Notes: generated by a model from the sequence alone, not told the origin. 64,000 nt of DNA from Belliella calami (GCF_022549695.1 NZ_JAKZGS010000002.1:208576-272575), one strand, 5' to 3'. Positions 1-10,292 are shown, numbered from the stretch's first letter. Numbers and translations are program-made.

Positions 1-276
1 CAGTGGTGTTTGCCGAAACTGCAGTATTCAAAGTCGCAATATCTCCTGCATTTGCAGAAATCGCTGTTTTGTTTTGCCCAACTTCCGTATTCAAATCACT
101 GATGTCTTCGCTATTTGCTGTGATCTTATCTATGTTGGTTTGAATATCAGTGGTGTTTGCCGAAACTGCAGTATTCAAAGTCGCAATATCTCCTGCATTT
201 GCAGAAATCGCTGTTTTGTTTTGCCCAACTTCCGTATTCAAATCACTGATGTCTTCGCTATTTGCTGTGATCTTAT
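1..276 (-). repeat. 147-bp in-frame tandem repeat in the stalk gene
   Basis: Bases 1-129 and 148-276 are identical, giving a period of 147 bp (49 codons, seven heptads). Identity includes third codon positions, so the duplication or conversion is recent. The array may continue left of the window. Confidence 0.9.
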
Positions 277-805
277 TTGCGTTTGTGGTTATTGCCTGAT
301 TCGATTTTTCTATTTCTTTTTCAAATGTTAAAAAGTCTATTTTGGAATCAAGAAATGGTTGAACCCTAGACAAAGTCAAATAAGGCATCAACATTTTTGC
401 GGTATCTGATGCGAATACTATCTCAGGAATATTCTCCAAATCACTGAATTCGCCTGAAAGTCCAACTTTGGCAATTTTTGGTTTATTCAAAATCTCTGAC
501 TCCCCATCAGTCGCACTCCAGTCAGCGTTTTTTTGCATCAAATTTTTCAACAATTCCCAAGAGTTTCCATCCCAATAATAAAATCCTTTAGTTTCATCTA
601 CTTGAAAAACAAGCAAAGCAATTGCTGGATTTTGGATCGATTCCTTTTGAATGGAAGTCATTCGTGGAATCAGTATGCCCTTATTGGTTGATTCTATTTC
701 TAAAGCTGCCGATACATGTGGATCTTCAGTTCCTATCCCAACTTGTGCATAAGTCAAGTAATGAGCGAAAAAAAAGAAGATAAGCAAGAGTAGATTTTTA
801 TTCAT
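1..805 (-). CDS. Exported coiled-coil stalk protein, partial (C-terminus off window)
   Basis: The frame opens at an ATG at 805 and runs off the left edge. Residues 1-20 form a signal peptide ending in TYA before QVGIGT. The next part (VGIGTEDP, then LEIES..GILIPRM) is the start usual for Bacteroidota surface or tail-fibre-like proteins that often end in a chaperone domain; the end is not visible. From about residue 175 the protein is a run of heptads (NKITANSEDISDLNTEVG, NKTAISANAGDIATLNTAV) typical of a trimeric coiled-coil stalk. A 49-residue unit (147 bp) is repeated in tandem, with 129 bp of perfect identity between copies. It is likely cell-surface exposed. The ligand is unknown, and the size is unknown because it is cut. 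Confidence 0.75.
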   Translation of the reverse strand, partial: MNKNLLLLIFFFFAHYLTYAQVGIGTEDPHVSAALEIESTNKGILIPRMTSIQKESIQNPAIALLVFQVDETKGFYYWDGNSWELLKNLMQKNADWSATDGESEILNKPKIAKVGLSGEFSDLENIPEIVFASDTAKMLMPYLTLSRVQPFLDSKIDFLTFEKEIEKSNQAITTNANKITANSEDISDLNTEVGQNKTAISANAGDIATLNTAVSANTTDIQTNIDKITANSEDISDLNTEVGQNKTAISANAGDIATLNTAVSANTT

Positions 806-1144
806 ATAAATTTGAGAAATTTGATGGTGAGTTGGCAAGGGTTGAATCTTTTTAAACGTAACTATCCTTCCATTCCCAATGAGAAATCAGATTACATTTA
901 AACGTAAAAGACACCAATTCCTATCTTTTATTCAACTTTTCCATGTTTCAAATACCGATATTGAAACATACTGTCAGAGAAGTTCATTTCTCCTAAAGTG
1001 AAATGCATAAATTATTAGTCGAAAATTCAACCATCGAAAAATAAAAGTTTTGAGAAAAAATTCAACCAATGCTATTTTGAGAAAAAATAGAAAAACAGCC
1101 TTATTTACTTCATGCTATTTGGCATTTGAACCTGTATTTTCAAC
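806..1144. other. Intergenic, upstream of the stalk gene
   Basis: AT-rich gap between the stalk gene start and the MATE gene stop, both on the minus strand. It holds short direct repeats (TTTTGAGAAAAAA twice and AAATTCAACCA twice, 1022-1092). I see no gene, RNA or clear terminator. Confidence 0.5.
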
Positions 1145-2524
1145 CTACAAATTGACTTTTTTCCATCTCCCTTTTCTAAAAATCATAACAGATATCACGG
1201 CATGCAAAGAGTGGCAGACTGCGATAGCGATAAACAATCCTGTCAATTTCATATCCAAATAGAATGCAAGAAAATATGCTAAAGGAATCTCCAAAACAAA
1301 AAGTACTACAATATTAATAAGGGCGGGAGTTTTGGTATCACCAGCTCCATTGAAGGCATTGACCATGACCATACCCACTCCAAAAAAAACATAGCCAAGC
1401 ACAATTATTTTTAGACCTTCTGCTGCAATGGTTATAACTTCATCAGAATTCGAAAAAATCCCAGCCAGCCATTTTCCAAAAAACAAATAGCAAACTGTAA
1501 CTATCGCCATAAAAATCATGTTGTACTTTGCTGTCAAAGCTACAGAAATCTCCGCACGCATAAACTTCTTGGCTCCAATATTCTGACCTACCAAAGTAGC
1601 CGCCGCTCCTGCGAGACCCCAAGCAGGCATCATCGAAAACATCAAAATCCTAAATGCTATCGTGAAACCAGCCAAAGCTGTGCTGCCAAATTCAGCTGTC
1701 ATCCTTGTCAAAGCAATCCAGCCAACTGAATCTATTAAAAATTGACCCATTCCACCAACAGAAACTTTCACAATCCTTTTGATCACGTCTATGTCAATTC
1801 CCAAATTTTCCTTAGTGATCTTCAACGGATGCTTGCCATTGAACAAATGATACAATTGGTATATTACCCCTATACTTCTGCCCAATGTCGTAGCGATCGC
1901 TGCACCTGTCAATCCAAACCCTTCAAAACTTCCCAAGCCAAAAATAAAAATTGGGTCCAAAATTATATTGAGTCCATTTGAAATCCAAAGTGCTTTCATG
2001 GCAAGATGAGGCTGACCTGCTCCCCTAAATGCACCATTCAATAAAAACAGCAACATAATTGATGTATTTCCGACCAAGATGATTTTGGCATACATCAATC
2101 CTTGCTCCAAAACCTCAGCCTCTGCACCCATCAAAATCAAAAGATTTTCGGCAAAAAACCAGCCCAATACTCCAAGGACAATAGAGATGAATCCACCAAA
2201 TGCCAATAGTTGAAATGCAGCACTTCCTGCTTCTTTAAGATCCTTTTCACCAACTCTTCTCGAAACCATCGCTGTGGCTGCCATCCCAATCCCCATCCCT
2301 ATTGCATAAACCAATACAATTACTGCTTCAGTAAGTCCAATTGTAGCCACGGCATAATCGCCCAATTTCCCAACAAAGAAAATATCTACAACAGCAAAAA
2401 GTGATTCCATCAACATTTCCAAAATCATTGGAATTGATAGAAGTACGATACTGGATTTGATGCCTAATCTTGTAAAATCATGCTCTTTTCCCAAAAGAGC
2501 TTCCTTAATTAGTCGAAAATTCAT
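1145..2524 (-). CDS. MATE family multidrug/Na+ efflux transporter
   Basis: 459 residues, the usual MATE length, with about twelve hydrophobic segments in two similar halves. The first half begins IVLLSIPMILEMLMESLFAV, a typical MATE start, and the second carries LAGFTIAFRILMFSMMPAWG and AAATLVGQNIGAKK. The family exports cationic drugs or metabolites across the inner membrane against a Na+ or H+ gradient; the substrate cannot be read from sequence. The ATG at 2524 is preceded by AGGAAA at a suitable distance. It stands alone: the AraC gene upstream ends 78 bp away on the same strand. Confidence 0.9.
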   Translation of the reverse strand: MNFRLIKEALLGKEHDFTRLGIKSSIVLLSIPMILEMLMESLFAVVDIFFVGKLGDYAVATIGLTEAVIVLVYAIGMGIGMAATAMVSRRVGEKDLKEAGSAAFQLLAFGGFISIVLGVLGWFFAENLLILMGAEAEVLEQGLMYAKIILVGNTSIMLLFLLNGAFRGAGQPHLAMKALWISNGLNIILDPIFIFGLGSFEGFGLTGAAIATTLGRSIGVIYQLYHLFNGKHPLKITKENLGIDIDVIKRIVKVSVGGMGQFLIDSVGWIALTRMTAEFGSTALAGFTIAFRILMFSMMPAWGLAGAAATLVGQNIGAKKFMRAEISVALTAKYNMIFMAIVTVCYLFFGKWLAGIFSNSDEVITIAAEGLKIIVLGYVFFGVGMVMVNAFNGAGDTKTPALINIVVLFVLEIPLAYFLAFYLDMKLTGLFIAIAVCHSLHAVISVMIFRKGRWKKVNL

Positions 2525-2544
2525 AAAAGTTTCCTAAATAAAGG

Positions 2545-2552
2545 GAAAGATA
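2545..2552 (-). promoter_or_regulatory. Possible -7 box of the MATE gene
   Basis: On the minus strand this reads TATCTTTC, one base from the Bacteroidota TAnnTTTG box, 20 bp before the start codon. No convincing -33 TTTG was found. Confidence 0.3.
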
Positions 2553-2602
2553 AATTAAAGTTCAGAATTAATGAAACTCATAAATAAAATTCTACCGCAC
2601 AA

Positions 2603-3826
2603 TCATAAATTCCCATTCTGAAAATTCTTCCAGTATTCATTAGGACTGCTTCCTGTTTCTTTTTTGAAAGCGTTGAAAAAAGTAACACGTGAATTAAACC
2701 CAACATTCTCACTCAAACTATCAATCGTGTAATCATCCAAATATCCATCTTCAATTTTTTCTTTGGCAAATTGGACTCTGTATGAATTGATGAGTTCATT
2801 GAATCTTTTCCCAAAATATCTATTGATAACGGCGGAAATAGTCTTGGAAGGGATCCCAATTCTTTTGGAAAACTCAGGGAGGTTAATTCCTTTAATTAAA
2901 AACACTTGTTCATTGTGCAGCAAGTGTTCGATTCTGTTTTTGATAGACAAATAATCAGACTCCAATTCATCTAAAAGGTTCACGTTCTCACTTTCGTAAA
3001 TTGGATTTTTCTTCTCCAATAAATGTATTTGAATCTTACTTTCATTTTTCCTTACTTCCGAAATCTGTAAATCAGTTGAGATAAAATCAGTTTTGAACAT
3101 AATGTAAAAATTCAATAGTAAAATCACGAAAAGTGCCAGTCTTGAAAAAAAGAACACCCCCATAGAGGTATAATTTAGAATCTCATATCTAATCAACATT
3201 TCAATAGTGGAATAGCCAAAATGTGAAAAAACAATTATTCCCATTAAAATCAGCAAAACCATCAACCAATTCCTCGTAAGCCTTGGGTATTTCTTAGCGT
3301 TGAATATCCCATTTTTATATACAATGAAAACCGTGAAAACAAAATATCCAAGCTGCAGTATGGTTCTAAAAGGATAATGAAAACTCATGGGAATAAGCCC
3401 ATTTGCCAATTGATTTATTAAATTAGGCTGTTCTACAATTTTTTCCACAAGTGCATATTTGAAAGCTGAAGACTCCAAATAAAAGGGTATCAAATCGATC
3501 AAATGGATAAATGCTGGCAAAAAATGTAGCCAATCAAATTTTCTCAAACCTTGGGTGCCATCTATAGTATTCCTGACATAGAAGAAAAAAAGCGGAGCTG
3601 ATAAATACATCAATGGACTCACACTTCTGATCAAATGGGGTACTTCAAGAATGTAACCTGCTTCAAACCAAGAGAAATAAACCAAGAGAATCAAATTGTA
3701 GAAAAATAGAGAAAAGCCAAGCAGTTTGTTGTTCAATCCATATTTTCCATTTTTGAAAATTATGTACACACTATTTAAATTCGCAAGCGTAAGTAGCACT
3801 ATAATCAATAGTAAACTAAATTTCAT
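2603..3826 (-). CDS. Membrane-anchored AraC family transcriptional regulator
   Basis: About 407 residues from the ATG at 3826. The N-terminal 260 residues hold seven or so hydrophobic segments (starting LLLIIVLLTLANLNSVYIIF); a linker follows, then a C-terminal AraC double helix-turn-helix (LPEFSKRIGIPSKTISAVIN, then SLSENVGFNSRVTFFNAFKK and GSSPNEYW). This layout is common in Bacteroidota, where the membrane part is thought to sense an envelope signal. The frame stays open up to 3943, but the extra 39 residues are unlike the family, so the later start is preferred. It is divergent from the ABC-F gene; the target is unknown. Confidence 0.8.
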   Translation of the reverse strand: MKFSLLLIIVLLTLANLNSVYIIFKNGKYGLNNKLLGFSLFFYNLILLVYFSWFEAGYILEVPHLIRSVSPLMYLSAPLFFFYVRNTIDGTQGLRKFDWLHFLPAFIHLIDLIPFYLESSAFKYALVEKIVEQPNLINQLANGLIPMSFHYPFRTILQLGYFVFTVFIVYKNGIFNAKKYPRLTRNWLMVLLILMGIIVFSHFGYSTIEMLIRYEILNYTSMGVFFFSRLALFVILLLNFYIMFKTDFISTDLQISEVRKNESKIQIHLLEKKNPIYESENVNLLDELESDYLSIKNRIEHLLHNEQVFLIKGINLPEFSKRIGIPSKTISAVINRYFGKRFNELINSYRVQFAKEKIEDGYLDDYTIDSLSENVGFNSRVTFFNAFKKETGSSPNEYWKNFQNGNL

Positions 3827-3965
3827 AAGGCATGATGGGTGAACTCGTAAAGATACTTTCATATCCATAAAAAAGTAACACAAATACATAATAAATAAGA
3901 AAATTTTGGGAAAAATAAGATTGGGGTTTAAATCGCTAATCACTTACTCTTTTATAAGAAATCCT

Positions 3966-3973
3966 TATCTTTG
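3966..3973 (+). promoter_or_regulatory. -7 promoter box of the ABC-F gene
   Basis: TATCTTTG is a perfect match to the Bacteroidota TAnnTTTG box, 22 bp before the ATG at 3996. The -33 element is not obvious. Confidence 0.5.
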
Positions 3974-3989
3974 CACCTTCAAAAAATAG

Positions 3990-5609
<1,620 letters not shown>

Positions 5610-5720
5610 GAATTGCAGATTGAAAATTGAAAGATTGGAAGATTGATTGGGGAGGTATTGTAAGGTTTGAAAGTTTGAAGGTTTGAAGGTTCTTGGGAAT
5701 GTCATATCTACTGCGAGGAG

Positions 5721-5741
5721 CCTGTCCCGCAGAATTGCGGG
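5721..5741. repeat. Short GC hairpin of a dispersed family
   Basis: Read on the minus strand it is CCCGCAATTCTGCGGG followed by ACAGG: a 6-bp stem with a 4-base loop. The same 21 bp occurs in the other orientation at 11419-11439. Confidence 0.7.
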
Positions 5742-5855
5742 AAGATATCTCACTTTGTCTCCCTATGGTGAGGTAAATTCGATATGACTCAGCAATATTA
5801 AATTTACTTCTAACTCGTACTAAAGATGATTACACGTTTTCGATAATACTTAACA

Positions 5856-5886
5856 GACCTTCGAGGTTTTTAAAACCTCAAAGGTC
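5856..5886. terminator. Palindrome, possible bidirectional terminator
   Basis: GACCTT and GAGGTTTT pair with AAAACCTC and AAGGTC around a TA loop. A covarying relative lies at 8536-8565. The position suits termination of the ABC-F transcript, but no long T-run follows. Confidence 0.45.
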
Positions 5887-5934
5887 CATTTTCTTGTATC
5901 TTGCTTCTTGTATCTAATGTCTTACGTCTAAAAA

Positions 5935-7323
5935 TTGCTACTCTCAGCGATCATCATATATCTAATCATCACTGTAGCGGTGGGTGCTTGGTCCTCGAAA
6001 CTGGTCAAAAATTCTAATGACTTTGTTTTGGCGGGCAGGCAGCTGCCGCTTTTTTTGTCTGCCTCTGCCCTATTTGCTACATGGTTTGGTTCAGAGACGA
6101 TCTTTGGAGCTTCTTCAGAGTACTTGGATTCAGGCCTTCAAGGGGTCATCGAAGATCCTTTTGGAGGAGCACTTTGTCTGGTGCTGTTCGGTGTATTTTA
6201 TCTCAGGCCAATGTACAGAATGAATGTGCTCACCATCGGAGATGTTTACAAACGCATCTTCGGTAAGAAGGTAGAATTCTTCTCATCTGTATTTATGATT
6301 CCAGCCTATTTTGGCTATGTCGCCGCTCAATTGGTTGCTTTAGCATTGATTTTCAATAGCATCGCAGATATCTCCATCTCCAATGCCATCATCCTCAGTG
6401 CTGGGATTGTTGTTTTTTATACATTTTTGGGAGGAATGTGGGCCATATCAATTACAGATTTTATTCAGACGACTTTGATTGTGGTAGGTCTGGTGTGGGT
6501 GGCAGTGATGGTTTCCAAGCAAGCCGGTGGAGTAATGCCAATATTAGAGTCTGCTCCAGAAGTTAGCTTTCAGTTTTTTCCCGATGCCAACCCTATTTCT
6601 TGGATCAATTACCTTGGTGCTTGGATGATTTTGGGATTGGGAAGTATCCCTAGTCAGGATATTTACCAACGGGTGATGTCTGCCAAATCGGAAAAAGTCG
6701 CCATCCGATCTACTTACTTGGCGGGAGGATTTTATGTCACTATTGGTTTACTTCCACTATTTATCGCTTTGGGAGCAAAATTCCTCTATCCAGAGATCTA
6801 TCTGGAAAACAAACAATTACTACTTCCCGAAATGGTACTTCGGCATGGAGGAATGCATGTTCAGATTCTATTTTTTGGTGCTTTGATTTCTGCAATTATG
6901 AGCACGACTAGCTCTGGATTATTGGCACCTGCAGCTATCATTTCAGAAAATCTAATCCGTCCCTACTTTGGACACAGACTTCGTGATAAAAATTTTCTAT
7001 GGATTTTGAGATTCAATATCATTTTTGTAGCTGTAATAGCGACCATAATGGCACAATGGAAAACAAATATTTATGAACTTGTAGCAGAAGCTTCCATACT
7101 CATGTTGGTGAGTTTATTTGTACCTTTGACTGCCGGATTGTATTGGAAAAAAGCCTCAGAAATGGGTGCTTTGATGTCTATTATCTTTGGGATGATTGCT
7201 TATTTGATTTTCGTAAACATCGAAATGCCAATTTATCCTCACATTCCTGCACTATTAGTAAGTGCTTTATCAATGATACTGGGAACCTATATTTTCCCTA
7301 AAAAACAAAAAATCAATGCTTGA
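5935..7323 (+). CDS. Sodium:solute symporter (SSF family)
   Basis: 462 residues with about thirteen membrane segments. Typical SSF features are the start LSAIIIYLIITVAVGAWSSK, the DFVLAGRQLPL loop, FATWFGSETIFG in segment 2 and GLGSIPSQDIYQR in the middle. Members import sugars, amino acids, carboxylates or other solutes with Na+; the substrate is not evident. The start is a TTG at 5935: the ATG 18 bp upstream is in frame but followed by a stop, and this TTG keeps the whole first membrane helix. The last 8 bases overlap the methyltransferase start (ATG at 7316), so the two genes are translated from one message. Confidence 0.87.
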   Translation: MLLSAIIIYLIITVAVGAWSSKLVKNSNDFVLAGRQLPLFLSASALFATWFGSETIFGASSEYLDSGLQGVIEDPFGGALCLVLFGVFYLRPMYRMNVLTIGDVYKRIFGKKVEFFSSVFMIPAYFGYVAAQLVALALIFNSIADISISNAIILSAGIVVFYTFLGGMWAISITDFIQTTLIVVGLVWVAVMVSKQAGGVMPILESAPEVSFQFFPDANPISWINYLGAWMILGLGSIPSQDIYQRVMSAKSEKVAIRSTYLAGGFYVTIGLLPLFIALGAKFLYPEIYLENKQLLLPEMVLRHGGMHVQILFFGALISAIMSTTSSGLLAPAAIISENLIRPYFGHRLRDKNFLWILRFNIIFVAVIATIMAQWKTNIYELVAEASILMLVSLFVPLTAGLYWKKASEMGALMSIIFGMIAYLIFVNIEMPIYPHIPALLVSALSMILGTYIFPKKQKINA

Positions 7324-8503
7324 TTATCCGAAAATCATATTAGCGAAAAATAAAGAAATCTCCATCCTCAGAAAGCATCATTGGATCTTTTCTGGAGCTA
7401 TTGCCACAAGAGATACTGACTTGAAAAACGGTCAATTGGTACAAATTTTCAGTGCCAAAGAAGTCTTTTTGGGAATAGGACACTTCCAAAATGGCTCCAT
7501 TATGGTGCGTACGATTTCTTTTGAAGAACAACCGATTGATGGTGTTTTTTGGAAAAAGAAAATCCAATCTGCTTTTGAAGTCAGACGTAGCATCGGGCTT
7601 ACCGACAGCGAAGAAACCAATGTGTACAGATTGATCCATGGCGAAGGAGATGGATTACCGGGATTGATCATAGATTTCTACAATGGTACGGCAGTCATTC
7701 AGGCACATTCTATTGGCATGCATCAGCATGTGGAAGAGATTTCCCAAGCGCTACAGGAAGTATATGGCGAAAGCCTTAATGCAGTATATGACAAATCAGC
7801 TGAGACTTTACCAAAAAACATTTCGGATGTCGAAAATAAATTGATCTATGGAGAACCGAAGACAAATTTGGTAAAAGAATATGGCTGTGTCTATGAAATT
7901 GACTGGGAAAAAGGTCAAAAAACTGGCTTTTTCGTAGATCAAAGAGAAAATAGGCATCTTTTTGGGAAATACAGTGCAGGGAAGAAAGTCTTGAATACAT
8001 TTTGCTACAGTGGTGGATTTTCGGTTTCTGCATTGAAAGCTGGTGCAAAAGAAGTGCATTCAATAGATATTTCGGCCAAAGCGATTGAGTTGACAGATAA
8101 AAATGTAGCACTCAATGCGGCTGAATTTCAGGGAAAACATCAATCTATCGTAGCTGATGTAGTGAAATACATCAAAGAGATTGAGCAAGATTATGATGTG
8201 ATCGTATTGGATCCACCTGCGTTTGCCAAAAACATAAAATCGAGGCACAATGCAGTGCAAGGCTACAAGAGATTGAATGCAGAAGCATTTAAACATATCA
8301 AAAGTGGTGGAATTTTGTTTACATTTTCTTGTTCGCAGGTAGTTGATAAACAACTTTTTGCAAACACAATCACCGCTGCCGCCCTAGAAAGTGGTAGAAA
8401 TATCAGAATCCTTCACTATCTTTCCCAACCATCCGACCACCCAATCAATATCTTCCATCAAGAAACGGAGTACTTGAAAGGATTGGTGGTGTACGTTGAA
8501 TGA
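7316..8503 (+). CDS. RlmI-type 23S rRNA cytosine-C5 methyltransferase
   Basis: 395 residues. An N-terminal PUA domain (about 1-75, with RKHHWIFSGAI) is followed by a class I SAM-dependent methyltransferase domain (about 185-395). Motifs are FFVDQREN, the SAM loop NTFCYSGGFSVSAL, VLDPPAFAK and FTFSCSQVV, whose Cys is the likely catalytic residue. The E. coli member RlmI makes m5C1962 in 23S rRNA; the same role is inferred. It overlaps the symporter by 8 bp. The stop codon lies inside the first unit of a 7-bp tandem repeat (8500-8534). Confidence 0.85.
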   Translation: MLDYPKIILAKNKEISILRKHHWIFSGAIATRDTDLKNGQLVQIFSAKEVFLGIGHFQNGSIMVRTISFEEQPIDGVFWKKKIQSAFEVRRSIGLTDSEETNVYRLIHGEGDGLPGLIIDFYNGTAVIQAHSIGMHQHVEEISQALQEVYGESLNAVYDKSAETLPKNISDVENKLIYGEPKTNLVKEYGCVYEIDWEKGQKTGFFVDQRENRHLFGKYSAGKKVLNTFCYSGGFSVSALKAGAKEVHSIDISAKAIELTDKNVALNAAEFQGKHQSIVADVVKYIKEIEQDYDVIVLDPPAFAKNIKSRHNAVQGYKRLNAEAFKHIKSGGILFTFSCSQVVDKQLFANTITAAALESGRNIRILHYLSQPSDHPINIFHQETEYLKGLVVYVE

Positions 8504-8534
8504 GATATGAGACATAAGACGTGAGATATGAGAC
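8500..8534 (+). repeat. Heptanucleotide tandem repeat, five units
   Basis: Five 7-bp units of form NTGAGAY (ATGAGAT, ATGAGAC, ATAAGAC, GTGAGAT, ATGAGAC). The first holds the stop codon of the methyltransferase. The same repeat type covers 48576-48666. Confidence 0.85.
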
Positions 8535-8535
8535 A

Positions 8536-8565
8536 GACCTTTGGGGTTCTCAAAACCCCGAAGGT
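8536..8565. repeat. Palindrome related to 5856-5886
   Basis: GACCTTTGGGGTT pairs with AACCCCGAAGGTT. Relative to the copy at 5856 an A-T pair has become G-C on both arms, so pairing is conserved. It may end the symporter-methyltransferase transcript. Confidence 0.55.
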
Positions 8566-8595
8566 TTAAAAATCGAATTATTCCAATATCATGCA

Positions 8596-8722
8596 TTAAC
8601 CAAACTTAAAACATTCCAACTTTAAAACCTTATAATCCGCCACGGCGGACAAGCATTTCCAACAATCTTACAATCTTCAAATCTTATAATACTAAAATCT
8701 ACAATCATAAATCTAAAATTAT
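8596..8722 (-). repeat. Intergenic repeat block shared with 16703-16950
   Basis: The reverse complement shares long stretches with 16703-16950: heptamers at 8692-8719 (units ATTTTAG, ATTTATG, ATTGTAG), a GC hairpin at 8637-8655 (CCGCCACGGCGGACAAGCA) and AAAGTTGGAATGTTTTAAG. It ends 1 bp before the next ATG. Confidence 0.7.
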
Positions 8723-8723
8723 A

Positions 8724-9158
8724 ATGTACACAGGACTACAACACGCGCATTCGGGACTTGCCTATTTGGTATTGGCAGCATTGGCTATTATCATGATCAT
8801 TGCTCTTATTGGAGCATTGAGTGGAAAAGTATTCACAGAAAAACACAGAAAAATTGCTTTGATTGGTTTTATCCTTTCACACGTTCAACTTTTGGTGGGC
8901 TTGATTCTTTATTTCGTCAGCCCAATTGGTTTCTCCTTATTGACAGGTGGTGGAGCTATGGGAGATAGAGTTGCAAGGTTAACAGCATTGGAACACCCAG
9001 TGATCAACATCATCGCTATCGTGGTCATCACAATAGGTTATTCGAAAGCGAAGAAAATGACAGACAGCAAGGCTAGATTCAGGGCTATCTATATGGCTTA
9101 TGGTATTGGTTTGGTATTGATCCTAAGCAGAATCCCTTGGTCAAGTTGGTTAGGTTAA
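8724..9158 (+). CDS. Four-helix membrane protein, cytochrome-like small family
   Basis: 144 residues with four hydrophobic segments (about 12-32, 45-65, 92-108, 122-138). His residues lie near helix ends (QHAHSG, SHVQLL, LEHPVI), so heme or metal binding is possible but unproven. Similar short proteins are widespread in Bacteroidota without a firm function. It stands alone, with a strong terminator 25 bp after the stop. Confidence 0.7.
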   Translation: MYTGLQHAHSGLAYLVLAALAIIMIIALIGALSGKVFTEKHRKIALIGFILSHVQLLVGLILYFVSPIGFSLLTGGGAMGDRVARLTALEHPVINIIAIVVITIGYSKAKKMTDSKARFRAIYMAYGIGLVLILSRIPWSSWLG

Positions 9159-9182
9159 TTCTCTGAACAAAAATTAATTTAG

Positions 9183-9217
9183 AACACCCAAGCAGATCTG
9201 TTTGGGTGTTTTTTTAT
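9183..9217 (+). terminator. Rho-independent terminator
   Basis: A stem of AACACCCAA and TTGGGTGTT is followed directly by a T-run. It serves the membrane-protein gene at 8724-9158. Confidence 0.9.
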
Positions 9218-9282
9218 TTCTGTCGTTGTCAAAACATTATCCGAAAAAATCGTTAATTTGACTAGAATAAATTAAAACTATA

Positions 9283-9507
9283 ATGAAAGCTATAGAAATA
9301 AAGTCAAAAACAAATAAGAAAGGTCACCTCAAATTAGATTTGGGTTTGAAAGAGGCTGATAAAAATGTGAAAGTTTTGATTCTAATGGAAGAAGAGTTGA
9401 ATGATGAAAATGATTGGTTAAAAGTTGTCTCTAATAATCCTGCATTTGATTTTTTAAAAGAAGAAGAGGAAGATATTTATACAATAGAAGATGGAAATGA
9501 GTTATGA
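9283..9507 (+). CDS. Orphan antitoxin-like protein
   Basis: 74 residues. The pattern MKAIEIKSKTNKKGHLKLDL, then NVKVLILMEEE, then WLKVVSNNPAFDFLKEEEEDIYTIEDG is that of a Bacteroidota antitoxin family usually found just before a MazF/PemK or PIN toxin gene. The N-terminal half would be the DNA-binding beta strands and the acidic tail the toxin-binding part. No intact toxin follows: only a 37-codon frame overlaps the 3' end, then a convergent ABC gene. It may be an orphan or half of a decayed pair. The family call is from memory of the sequence pattern. Confidence 0.6.
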   Translation: MKAIEIKSKTNKKGHLKLDLGLKEADKNVKVLILMEEELNDENDWLKVVSNNPAFDFLKEEEEDIYTIEDGNEL

Positions 9508-9610
9508 ATTTAAGTTCAAAATAGATTATTTCATTAATAATTCTTCAATTGTTTCAAAACTTAAAATTGGGAAAAAAAATTGTCCCTTAAAAAAATCTAT
9601 TTTTCTTTAA
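9497..9610 (+). pseudogene. Possible relic of the partner toxin gene
   Basis: A 37-codon frame starts at an ATG overlapping the antitoxin end by 11 bp, the overlap expected in a toxin-antitoxin pair. It begins MSYEFKFKIDYF and is soon lysine-rich with no toxin motif. It runs 14 bp into the 3' end of the ABC ATPase gene. It could be chance. Confidence 0.2.
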
Positions 9611-10292
9611 ATGGTCCGAAATTCAACTTACTAATTTGAGCATTTATTGTTTGACTATTCCAATTTTCTTGAAACTCTTTGAAGTTCTCTTTATGAATTG
9701 TTTCTTCAAATATGCCATTATTCAAATAATGAATTTCCTGACAAACTTCTGATAAATAGGTCACAATATGAGAGGAAATAAAAACTGTTTTACCTAATTC
9801 ATTAAGTTTTTTCAAAATTTCTTGAATTAATAATCTTCCTTCCATATCTACTCCATTGAATGGTTCATCTAAAAAATAAATTTGAAATTCATCCATTAAT
9901 AAAGAAGTGAATGCTAGTTTTTTCTTCATTCCTGTTGAATAGCTATCTATGTAGATATCTAGTGGTAATTCAAAAAGGTTTACTTCATCAAAATCTTGTC
10001 TTATTGATTTTCTTGAATTCGAAATAAATTTCAAGTATTCACGACCAGTGATTCTTTTAAAAAAGAATGGCTCAGTAGGTAAATAAGCTATTCTTCTCTT
10101 ATCAAAATTTTTAGGAATTGAGATTAGCCCTTCATATTTCTCTATACCAACCAAACATTTGATAAATGTTGACTTCCCAGCACCATTTCTACCAATGATT
10201 CCGTGGATCATTCTTTCTTTGAAAGACCAAGAAATATTGTTGAGAACAACTTTTCCCCCAAATTTTTTACACACATTTTTAAGAATGATCAT
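9597..10292 (-). CDS. ABC transporter ATP-binding protein
   Basis: 231 residues with one nucleotide-binding domain: Walker A GRNGAGKST (near residue 35), signature YSTGMKKKL, Walker B IYFLDEPFNGVD and H-loop ISSH. The signature and the FLDEPFNG form suit ABC exporters or ABC-2 systems. The start overlaps the end of the permease gene by 14 bp, so both are made together. Substrate is unknown. This pair is visibly more AT-rich than the neighbours. Confidence 0.85.
   Translation of the reverse strand: MIILKNVCKKFGGKVVLNNISWSFKERMIHGIIGRNGAGKSTFIKCLVGIEKYEGLISIPKNFDKRRIAYLPTEPFFFKRITGREYLKFISNSRKSIRQDFDEVNLFELPLDIYIDSYSTGMKKKLAFTSLLMDEFQIYFLDEPFNGVDMEGRLLIQEILKKLNELGKTVFISSHIVTYLSEVCQEIHYLNNGIFEETIHKENFKEFQENWNSQTINAQISKLNFGPFKEK

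Larger units (their letters stand above)
5610..5934. other. Repeat-rich intergenic region
   Basis: No gene is seen. The first 80 bp are low complexity on a 7-8 bp period (variants of ATTGAAAG, then TTTGAAGG). A GC hairpin (5721-5741) and a long palindrome (5856-5886) follow; both have relatives elsewhere in the window. Confidence 0.6.

Noticed and set aside
74-331. Plus-strand frame of 85 codons with repeats at the left edge
   Set aside because: Its repeats are the antisense of the coiled-coil unit; the minus frame has a signal peptide and heptads.
1050-1262. Plus-strand open frame of 70 codons
   Set aside because: Its second half is antisense to the end of the MATE gene and its text has no family character.
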